Origin: Bifidobacterium simiiventris
Lineage (GTDB): Bacteria; Actinomycetota; Actinomycetes; Actinomycetales; Bifidobacteriaceae
Assembly (NCBI RefSeq): GCF_019331715.1
Contig: NZ_JAHBBG010000005.1
Span: forward strand, 1 to 64,000
Reading direction: 5' to 3'
DNA length: 64,000 nucleotides
The notes below the pieces were generated by a model that was given only the letters and a program-made list of their open reading frames with translations, searched no databases and was not told the origin of the DNA. Below are positions 41,592-48,742 of this stretch, piece after piece. The position numbers were made by a program, and so were the translations under genes. Positions within the stretch are counted from its first letter, which is position 1, and each line of letters opens with the position of its first letter.

Positions 41592-42419
41592 CTATCCGGC
41601 CAGCTGGTGCCGGCTCGGGTCCGGCAGCGGGATGCTGTCGAGCAGGTTGCGTGTGTAGTCGGTGCGCGGGTTGGCGAACACCTCGCCGACCGTTCCCTCC
41701 TCCACGAGCTCGCCCTTGCGCAGCACGCCGACGCGGTCGGCGATGAAGCGCACCACGCTCAGATCGTGGGTGATGAACAGGTAGCTCAGGGCGAATTCCT
41801 CCTTGAGATCCTGCAGCAGGTTGAGCACCTGCGCCTGGACGGACACGTCGAGCGCGGACACCGATTCGTCGAGGATCAGCAGTTTCGGCTCGACGACCAG
41901 CGCGCGGGCGATGTTGATGCGCTGCAACTGGCCGCCCGAGAACTGGTACGGGTAGCGGTTCAGCGCCCACGAGCCGAGTCCGACGCGTTCGAGCATGGAT
42001 TCGGCCGCATCGAGCCGTTCGCGCTTCGAGTTCCCGACGTTCTGGATCTCCATCGCCTCGAGTAACGCCCCGGCTATGGATTTGCGCGGGTTGAGCGAGG
42101 AGAACGGGTCCTGGAACACCATCTGGATGTTGCCGCGGATGTCGCGGCGCAGCTGACGCGGCGAATCGTCGGTGTAGTTGTCGCCGTCGAACACCACGGT
42201 GCCGGATGTGGGTTTCTCGAGCGCACTGATGATCTTGGCGGTGGTGCTTTTGCCGCTGCCGGATTCGCCCACCAACGCGTAGGTCTGCCGGTGGTCGACC
42301 TCGAACGAGACGTTCCTGAGCGCATGGAAGATGGCCGCCGCGTTGTGGGAGAATCCTCGGGTGACGTAGTCCTTGCACAGGTTGTTCACCTGCAGGATCG
42401 GCTGGTGTTGCATTGCCAT
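41592..42419 (-). CDS. Oligopeptide-type ABC transporter ATPase (OppF-like)
   Basis: Cytoplasmic ATPase of 275 residues. Walker A is GESGSGKST near residue 52, the signature is FSGGQLQRINIARAL, Walker B is LLILDESVSALDV (Ser after DE instead of Pro), and the H-loop is LFITHDLSVV. The C-terminal PRTDYTRNLLDSIPLPDP is the usual start of the Opp/Dpp extension, cut short. It starts 1 bp after the OppD-like stop. Confidence 0.94.
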   Translation of the reverse strand: MAMQHQPILQVNNLCKDYVTRGFSHNAAAIFHALRNVSFEVDHRQTYALVGESGSGKSTTAKIISALEKPTSGTVVFDGDNYTDDSPRQLRRDIRGNIQMVFQDPFSSLNPRKSIAGALLEAMEIQNVGNSKRERLDAAESMLERVGLGSWALNRYPYQFSGGQLQRINIARALVVEPKLLILDESVSALDVSVQAQVLNLLQDLKEEFALSYLFITHDLSVVRFIADRVGVLRKGELVEEGTVGEVFANPRTDYTRNLLDSIPLPDPSRHQLAG

Positions 42420-42420
42420 G

Positions 42421-43359
42421 TCACGCCTCCTCGTGTTCCTGTTCCTGCTCGCGGTAGGCGGCTTCGATCTCGGCCATCGAATCGGCCACGGTCTTGAGCC
42501 GCTTGGGTTCGGGGCCGTCCAACGGCGGCGTGGCCGCCAGCAGCGCCTTGGTGTACGGGTGCCGGGGATCGGCGAACAGCCGTGCCGCCGGCGCGGTCTC
42601 CACGATCCGCCCGCGGTACATCACAGCCACGCGGTCGCAGGTCTGCGCCACCACGCCCATGTCGTGCGAAATCAGGATGATGCTCATGCCGAGCTCGTCG
42701 CGCAGATGACGCAGCACCTTGAGCAGCTGCATCTGGATGGTCACGTCGAGCGCGGTGGTCGGCTCGTCGGCGATCAGCAGCTTCGGTTCGTTGATCAGCG
42801 CCATGCCGATGACCACGCGCTGCAGTTGCCCTCCCGAGAACTGGTACGGGTATTTGCCCATCCATTCCTCCGGGGTGTCGGCGCCCGCCTTGCGCAGCGC
42901 CGACAGGCAGCGCTGCTCGATCTCGTCCTTGGACAGGCCCTTGCGGTGCGCCCTGACGGTTTCGCGCAGCTGGCTGCCCACGGTCATCAGCGGATTGAGG
43001 CTGGACATCGGGTTCTGGAAGATGAAGCCGATGTCGCCGCCGCGCAGGTCGAGCAGATCATGCTTCGACATGTCGAACACGTTGCGGCCGTCGAAGCGGA
43101 TGGAGCCGCCGTATTTCGTGGTGCGCTCGTTGTGCAGGCGCAGGATGGAGAAGGAGCTGACGCTTTTGCCGCATCCCGATTCGCCCACGATGCCGAGCAC
43201 CTCGCCGCGGCCGACCGTGTAGTCGATGCCTTTGACCACGGTGGTCCAGTCCCTGAGGCCCGCCCTGAAGCTGACCGTCAGCCCGTCCACGCTCAGCAGC
43301 GGCTGCGCCTGGGCATCCTGCGTCTCGAGGGGTTCGGATGGATCGTTGACCTGGCTCAT
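42421..43359 (-). CDS. Oligopeptide-type ABC transporter ATPase (OppD-like)
   Basis: Cytoplasmic ATPase of 312 residues. Walker A is GESGCGKS near residue 60, the Q-loop is IGFIFQNPMSSLNP, the signature is FSGGQLQRVVIG, Walker B is LLIADEPTTALDV and the H-loop is ILISHDMGVVA. The C-terminal segment HPYTKALLAATPPLDGPEPKRL is the family extension, followed by a Glu-rich tail. It lies 2 bp downstream of the permease gene. Confidence 0.95.
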   Translation of the reverse strand: MSQVNDPSEPLETQDAQAQPLLSVDGLTVSFRAGLRDWTTVVKGIDYTVGRGEVLGIVGESGCGKSVSSFSILRLHNERTTKYGGSIRFDGRNVFDMSKHDLLDLRGGDIGFIFQNPMSSLNPLMTVGSQLRETVRAHRKGLSKDEIEQRCLSALRKAGADTPEEWMGKYPYQFSGGQLQRVVIGMALINEPKLLIADEPTTALDVTIQMQLLKVLRHLRDELGMSIILISHDMGVVAQTCDRVAVMYRGRIVETAPAARLFADPRHPYTKALLAATPPLDGPEPKRLKTVADSMAEIEAAYREQEQEHEEA

Positions 43360-43361
43360 GG

Positions 43362-44261
43362 CTACCTCCTCTTCTTCGGGTCGAGTACTTCACGCAGACC
43401 GTCGCCGAACATGTTGATGACGAACACGGTCAGGGCGAGCGCCACGCCGGGGAACACGGTCAGCCACCACGCCGAATAGATGTAGGTGCGGCTGTCGTAG
43501 AGCATGTTGCCCCAGCTGGGCTGCGGCTGCGGGATGCCGGCGCCGATGAAGCTCATGGCCGCCTCCACCAGGATCGCGTCGGCGAACACGAACGTGACCT
43601 CCACGATCCATTCGCCGATGACGTTGAGCGCGATGTTGCGCCACAGGATGCGGTTGCCGCCCGCACCCAGGTTGACGAGCACCTGCACGTAGTTCTCATT
43701 CATGTTGGCCAGTGTCGCGGAGCGGACCACGCGGGCGACCATCGGGATGAACACGATGGACAGGGCGAGCACCACGCTGCGGGTGGTCTGGCCGAACGAG
43801 CCGACGAACACGATGCCGAACAGGATCGCCGGGAACGCCATCAGACCGTCGCAGATGCGCATGAGCACATAGCCGAGCCGCGGGTAGTAGGCCGAATACA
43901 GGCCGACGACCAGGCCGACGATGCCGGCGATCAGCGCGGCGCTGAAGCCCACCGTCAGCGACGCCTTGCCGCCGAGCAGCACGCGGGCGAACAGGTCACG
44001 GCCGACGTTGTCGGTGCCCATCGGATGCCCTGCGGCGCCGGGCGCGGCCAGCATGGCGGAGGTGTTGGTGGCGTAGGCGTCCATGTGGCCCAGCCACGGC
44101 ATGAGGAAGCAGGCGAGCGCGATGACGGCGAGCAGTATGCCGCCGGCCAGCGTGGTGGGCGAGGCGAGCAGCGCCTTGAGCCATCGCGGGCCGTTGCCGT
44201 CGGCCGCCACGTCCGCGGGGGCGTCTGCCGGAAGAGAAGTTGCACGAGCTGCGGTTGACAT
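43362..44261 (-). CDS. Oligopeptide-type ABC transporter permease (OppC-like)
   Basis: Membrane subunit of 299 residues with a soluble N-terminus and six predicted helices. The hallmark HPMGTDNVGRDLFARVLLGG lies near residue 80. The coupling loop is NENYVQVLVNLGAGGNRILWRNIALN near 190. The C-terminus shows VFVINMFGDGLREVLDPKKRR, typical of the family. The ATG at 44261 begins 2 bp after the OppB-like stop, with AAAGG upstream. Confidence 0.94.
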   Translation of the reverse strand: MSTAARATSLPADAPADVAADGNGPRWLKALLASPTTLAGGILLAVIALACFLMPWLGHMDAYATNTSAMLAAPGAAGHPMGTDNVGRDLFARVLLGGKASLTVGFSAALIAGIVGLVVGLYSAYYPRLGYVLMRICDGLMAFPAILFGIVFVGSFGQTTRSVVLALSIVFIPMVARVVRSATLANMNENYVQVLVNLGAGGNRILWRNIALNVIGEWIVEVTFVFADAILVEAAMSFIGAGIPQPQPSWGNMLYDSRTYIYSAWWLTVFPGVALALTVFVINMFGDGLREVLDPKKRR

Positions 44262-44263
44262 GA

Positions 44264-45214
44264 TCAGAACGACCTTTCTCGGATTCTCGGGTCGATGACC
44301 GCGTAGAGCACGTCGGTGATGAGATTGACGACGATGAACACCAGCGCCACGAAGATCAGGATGCCCTGCACCATCTGGTAGTCGCGGCGCAGGATCGAGT
44401 TGGACACCAGCTGGCCGATGCCCGGCACGTTGAACACGGTCTCCACCACGATCGCGCCGGCGATCAGTTCGCCGAACGACTGGCCGACGATCGTGAGGAT
44501 CGAGATCGACGAGTTCTTGAACGCGTGCACCCACAGCTGGCGGGCGCGGGTGAGGCCCTTCGCCTCGGCGGTGCGGATGTAGTCGCTGCCCAGCGAGTCG
44601 ATCATCGAGGAGCGGGTCATGCGGATGATGATCGCGATCTGCAGCGTGGCCACCGACAGCGCCGGCAGGATCAGGTGTGAGAAGTAGCCGCCGATGTCGT
44701 CGGCCGGGTAGACGAATCCGCTGGCCGGCAGCAGTTTCATGTTGAGCACGAACACGATCATGAGCAGCAGACCGGCGAGGAAGCTGGGCAGCGAGGTCGT
44801 GAGCGTGGCGAACGCCAGCACCGCGCGGTCGGCCGCGCGCCCGTGCTTGTCGGAGGCGAGCACGCCGAGCGGGATCGCGACGATCAGCGAGATCAATTCG
44901 CCGAGCACCGCCACCGACAGCGTGGGGAACACGTGCGACAGGATCGTCGGGGTCACGCCCTCCCCCAGCACGTATGAATAGCCGAGATCGCCGTGCAGCA
45001 GGTTCGTGAACCACGACCACAGCTGTTCGGGGACCGACTGGTTCAGTCCCATCTGCTGGCGGATCGCCTCGACCTGCGCGTCGGTCGCGTCGTTGCCGGC
45101 GATCACGCGCGCCGGGTCACCGCCGCTCATATGAGAGAGCATGAACGCCACGACGCCCACCACGATCAGGACGGGAATCGCCGACAGCAGCCGCTTTCCC
45201 AGATACCGAAGCAT
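44264..45214 (-). CDS. Oligopeptide-type ABC transporter permease (OppB-like)
   Basis: Membrane subunit of 316 residues: an N-terminal helix (about 9-29) followed by the diagnostic HMSGGDPARVIAGNDA and QQMGLNQSVPEQLWSW. A BPD_transp_1 domain follows, with coupling loop SDYIRTAEAKGLTRARQLWVHAFKN near residue 205. The ATG at 45214 has GGAGAGGACG directly upstream. First transporter gene of the operon, 70 bp downstream of the GABA-type aminotransferase. Confidence 0.95.
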   Translation of the reverse strand: MLRYLGKRLLSAIPVLIVVGVVAFMLSHMSGGDPARVIAGNDATDAQVEAIRQQMGLNQSVPEQLWSWFTNLLHGDLGYSYVLGEGVTPTILSHVFPTLSVAVLGELISLIVAIPLGVLASDKHGRAADRAVLAFATLTTSLPSFLAGLLLMIVFVLNMKLLPASGFVYPADDIGGYFSHLILPALSVATLQIAIIIRMTRSSMIDSLGSDYIRTAEAKGLTRARQLWVHAFKNSSISILTIVGQSFGELIAGAIVVETVFNVPGIGQLVSNSILRRDYQMVQGILIFVALVFIVVNLITDVLYAVIDPRIRERSF

Positions 45215-45284
45215 CGTCCTCTCCTTTCCTTGCATCCTGTATGTCCGAAGACCTCGTCGGACCGCGTCGCGCGGCCGGGCGGGA

Positions 45285-46583
45285 TCAGATGGTGGCCAGC
45301 ACCTTGTCGAGCACCGCGAGTCCCTCGTCGATCTCGTCGGTGGTGGAGTTGAGCGGGGCGGCGAAGCGCACCGCGTCATGGTCGGCGCCGCAGCCGAGCA
45401 GCAGCAGGCCTTCCTTGAGCGCCTCGGCGGATACGGCGTGGAAGATGTCCGCGCCGTTCATGTCGCCCTTGGAGCCGAATTCGATGGCCAGCATCATGCC
45501 CACGCCGCGCACGTCCGCGATGAACGGGTACTTGGCCTGCAGTTCGAGCAGACGGGTCTTGAAGTACGCGCCGACCTTCGCCGCGTTGCCGACGATGTCC
45601 TTCTCGGCGAATTCGTCGAGCACCGCGAGCCCCGCGGCACCGGCCACCGGGTTGCCGCCGAACGTGCCGCCGTGCATGCCGGGCAGCCAGCGGTTCATGT
45701 TCTCGGTGGTCGAGATCACGGCGCTCATCGGGAAACCTCCGGCGATGGCCTTGCCTACGGCCATGATGTCCGGCACCACGCCGGAGTGCATGCCGGCGAA
45801 CATCTTGCCGGTGCGGCCGTAGCCGGATTGGATCTCGTCGAAGACCAGCATGATGCCGTTGGCCGTGCACATCTCGCGCAATCCTTGCAGGAAGCTCGGG
45901 TCGGGCACCACGTAGCCGCCTTCGCCCTGCACCGGCTCGACGTAAATGCAGGCCACCTGGTCGGGGGCCACGCAGTATTTGAACAGACGGCGTACCTCGT
46001 CGAGGCACCAGTCGGCACGCTGTTTGGCGTCGTAGCCGGCCGGGCACAAGTCCTTGGACGGGTACGGGGCGAAGTAGACGCCGCCCATGAGCGGCTCGAT
46101 GCCCTTGCGGTAGAACGAGTTGGAGGCGGTGATGCTGATCGCGCCCATCGTGCGGCCGTGGAACGAGCCCTTGAACGCGATGACCGCCGGACGGCCGGTG
46201 AGCACGCGGGCCAGTTTGATGGCCGCGTCGGTGGCCTCCGCGCCGCCGTTGGCGAACAGCATGGAATCGAGGTTTCCGGGCGTGACCTCGGCGATGCGCT
46301 TGGCCAGTTTCAGCGTGGACGGGTAGTTGACCACGTTGAAGCTCGCGGTGACGAGCTTGTCGATCTGCGCCTTGGCGGCGGCGATCACGCGCGGGTGCGC
46401 GTGGCCGAGCGCGTTCACGGCGATGCCCTGCACCCAGTCGATGTACCGCTTGCCGTTCACGTCGGTCAGGTACATGCCCTTGCCGGATTCCACGACCAGG
46501 CTGGTGGCCTTGGACAGGGCCGGGCTGAGGTATTCCTTGTAGTCGGCGAAGACGATATCCGAATCCTTGATTTCCTGTGACAT
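45285..46583 (-). CDS. Class III aminotransferase (GABA/ornithine aminotransferase-like)
   Basis: PLP enzyme of 432 residues transferring a terminal amino group from a substrate such as 4-aminobutyrate or ornithine to a 2-oxoacid. The PLP lysine is in MAVGKAIAGGFPMSAVI. The cofactor aspartate is in MLVFDEIQSGYGRTG. The phosphate-binding segment is LFANGGAEATDAAIKLAR, and SFHGRTMGAISIT is the usual ring-stacking segment. EPVQGEGGYVVP matches GABA aminotransferases. GAGGA precedes the ATG at 46583. First gene of the operon, directly behind the promoter with PucR-type palindromes. Confidence 0.9.
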   Translation of the reverse strand: MSQEIKDSDIVFADYKEYLSPALSKATSLVVESGKGMYLTDVNGKRYIDWVQGIAVNALGHAHPRVIAAAKAQIDKLVTASFNVVNYPSTLKLAKRIAEVTPGNLDSMLFANGGAEATDAAIKLARVLTGRPAVIAFKGSFHGRTMGAISITASNSFYRKGIEPLMGGVYFAPYPSKDLCPAGYDAKQRADWCLDEVRRLFKYCVAPDQVACIYVEPVQGEGGYVVPDPSFLQGLREMCTANGIMLVFDEIQSGYGRTGKMFAGMHSGVVPDIMAVGKAIAGGFPMSAVISTTENMNRWLPGMHGGTFGGNPVAGAAGLAVLDEFAEKDIVGNAAKVGAYFKTRLLELQAKYPFIADVRGVGMMLAIEFGSKGDMNGADIFHAVSAEALKEGLLLLGCGADHDAVRFAAPLNSTTDEIDEGLAVLDKVLATI

Positions 46584-46670
46584 CTGCAACACTTCCTCTG
46601 GTTGTCGTTTGCCGTGTGATGATGGGTGATGGTTGAGGAGCGCCGTGCACTTCAAGCGCTGGTACGGTGT

Positions 46671-46745
46671 ATTGTCCGCCGTCCGACAGGCGCGTTCAAT
46701 GGACGATCCGCCAGCGGCAGGCGGGTGTGCTGGACGGCTCGTCCA
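46671..46745 (-). promoter_or_regulatory. Operon promoter with palindromic candidate PucR sites
   Basis: On the minus strand TTGAAC (46694-46699) and GACAAT (46671-46676) are spaced by 17 bp and point at the aminotransferase gene 88 bp away. The spacer and -10 carry TGTCGGACGGCGGACA. A second palindrome TGGACGAGCCGTCCA lies at 46731-46745, just upstream of the -35 box. Both share GGACG/CGTCC halves. The neighbouring PucR-type regulator is the likely ligand-responsive binder. The remaining 160 bp up to that gene hold its terminator and nothing else I can name. Confidence 0.5.
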
Positions 46746-46854
46746 ACGCGCGCCGAATGTTACCGATTGATGTCGTAGCGTCGACGACGATCGCATAACG
46801 TTGCAACGGCGCCGTTTTCGTCTTGGCACGATCCGATGCGGACCCGATACGACG

Positions 46855-46888
46855 ACGCCCCGCGTATCGACGGTGTTACGCGGGGCGT
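46855..46888 (-). terminator. Terminator of the PucR-type gene
   Basis: ACGCCCCGCGTA (46855-46866) and TACGCGGGGCGT (46877-46888) form a perfect 12-bp stem with a 10-nt loop, about 20 bp past the regulator stop codon. No T run follows on the minus strand. It insulates the regulator from the operon promoter downstream. Confidence 0.75.
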
Positions 46889-46907
46889 TCTCACTTCGTC
46901 ATCGAAG

Positions 46908-48527
46908 TTAACGTAAAGTTGACATGGCGTCGTCTCGCATGAACGAGCATGCGATCCACACCTTCACCCGGTCGGACTCCTTCGAGAAATCCAGTCCGAG
47001 CAGCCGTTCGAGCTTGCCGAGACGGTTTTCGACCGTATGACGGTGCACGCCGAGACGCGTGGCCGTCGCACCCACGTTGAACGCGGTGGCCAGCGCGGTG
47101 CGCAGCGTGCCGATCAGCGACGCGCGATCGTCGTCCGTCAGCGTGCCGAGCGGCGAGAACAGTTCCTTCGCATACAACTGCGCGATGCCCGGGCTGACCA
47201 GTTCGTGCGCGGGCATGTCGACCACGCCGTCGCGCCCTGATGCGCAGCACAGTCTGAGGTTCTGCTGCGCTTCGCGGCATGCCTCGGCAAGCATCGTCAT
47301 CGACCCGGCCTCGGCCCGTCCGTATTCGCCGTCGCTGAGCTGGTCCGAGACGAACCGTTCCACGTGCAGCGCATACTCATGGCCGGCCACGATCCACATC
47401 AGCCCGTCCACCTGACCGTATATCGACTCGTCCGCGATCATCGAATCGAGCAGATCGAGCATCCGACCGTCATCGTGCGCGCATTCGAAACAGTAGACGC
47501 AGACCGGGAACCGCAACCGCCAATGCCATAGTTCGCCGACGAACGCCGCCCCCGACTCACCTTGGCCTCCCATGATCTGTTCGATGACGATGGAACGCAG
47601 CCGCGAGCGCATCCTGTATTCGTCCATCCTGCGCGGCAGCGCGCACGACAACGCGTCCGCCGCGGCGATGTCCACCGACCGCAGCAACGCCCCGCCCGAC
47701 TCCGTCCGATCGGCCATCACCACGATCATGCCCAGCAGGGCGCCGTCATGTTCCACCGCGCACACGCAGTACTGGCCTCTGGATTTCGCCGAACCGAACA
47801 TGGTCTTCTGCCGGGAACCGGACTGGTTGCGGGCACGGATCAGCTGGTGGATCAGGTCGGACGCCTGCCGGTGCATCACCTGATTGGAGATGGCCACGAT
47901 ATCGCCTTCGGGACGGGCGAACGCGGCCCATCCACCGGTGAGTCTGGCACACGCGCCGACCACCGATTCGATCGGTTCGGGCGCATTCGAGGCCTCGAAC
48001 AGCTCACGCTGAGCGGAATACATGACACGCTGCAGGTTCTCGCTTTCCTCGGCCTGCGCGCGCAGCACGGTTTTGACGATCTGCGAGAAATTGACCTCGA
48101 CCGGCACTTCGAACAGCACCATATGATGCTGGCGCACCGCATCAATCAGCGCCTGCGGGATCCGATCGTGCTTGATGCCGACACCGAATCCGATGGCCAG
48201 CACGCCGGCGCGGCTCAGATCGGCCACATATTGCAGATACAGGCGCGCGTACGCCTCCTGCGGATTCCTGATCGACGGCGACAGCCCCACTTTGCGCAGA
48301 TCGCGTTTGAGCAGAGAAAGATCGTTGACGTTGCCCATGCTTTCGAGCGGGAAATTCGTGGAACAGGTAAGCAGTATCTCGCCAGGTTCCGCGTACTGCG
48401 CGGCGTTGACCACATCGGTCGGATGCACCCAGATCACACCGTTGTCAAGCGTTTCGCCACCGCCGTCATAGACGGTGGCGAGCTTGAGCTGCGGATCGTC
48501 GAGCAGCTGTCGGATGGTGATGGGCAT
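46908..48527 (-). CDS. PucR family transcriptional regulator
   Basis: Regulator of 539 residues. The N-terminal PucR ligand domain (about 1-130) begins MPITIRQLLDDPQLKLATVYDGG and contains WVHPTDVVNAAQYAEPGEILLT. A central GGDEF/GAF-like region follows. The C-terminal HTH_30 domain shows ALATAFNVGATATRLGVHRHTVENRLGKLERLLG near residue 490. The ATG at 48527 starts the family-typical sequence, but its ribosome site is modest. PucR proteins respond to nitrogen compounds such as purines, GABA or amino acids. Here the operon downstream, starting with a GABA-type aminotransferase, is the obvious target. Confidence 0.93.
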   Translation of the reverse strand: MPITIRQLLDDPQLKLATVYDGGGETLDNGVIWVHPTDVVNAAQYAEPGEILLTCSTNFPLESMGNVNDLSLLKRDLRKVGLSPSIRNPQEAYARLYLQYVADLSRAGVLAIGFGVGIKHDRIPQALIDAVRQHHMVLFEVPVEVNFSQIVKTVLRAQAEESENLQRVMYSAQRELFEASNAPEPIESVVGACARLTGGWAAFARPEGDIVAISNQVMHRQASDLIHQLIRARNQSGSRQKTMFGSAKSRGQYCVCAVEHDGALLGMIVVMADRTESGGALLRSVDIAAADALSCALPRRMDEYRMRSRLRSIVIEQIMGGQGESGAAFVGELWHWRLRFPVCVYCFECAHDDGRMLDLLDSMIADESIYGQVDGLMWIVAGHEYALHVERFVSDQLSDGEYGRAEAGSMTMLAEACREAQQNLRLCCASGRDGVVDMPAHELVSPGIAQLYAKELFSPLGTLTDDDRASLIGTLRTALATAFNVGATATRLGVHRHTVENRLGKLERLLGLDFSKESDRVKVWIACSFMRDDAMSTLR

Positions 48528-48638
48528 GTTCCCATAGTGCGGCAGAACGCATGTCGGCGGTATTGCCCGCGGATTACCGGGACATGTCGTTCCCGTGATC
48601 TCGGTCACGCACGCCTTACGCATGTGGGCATACGAAAA

Positions 48639-48669
48639 GCGGCAGACTTCCGGATGGGAAGCCTGCCGC
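48639..48669 (-). terminator. Intrinsic terminator of pepN
   Basis: GCGGCAG plus CTTCC on one side and GGAAG plus CTGCCGC on the other form a stem with one internal mismatch. On the minus strand it is followed directly by TTTTCG. It lies about 75 bp past the pepN stop codon and has the classical stem plus T-run form. Confidence 0.8.
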
Positions 48670-48742
48670 TTACGGCACAAGAGCCGCGATCGGCAGGCCG
48701 TTCATGACCACCGCCGATCAGCGTGCGCCCCGGTTGCGGGGA

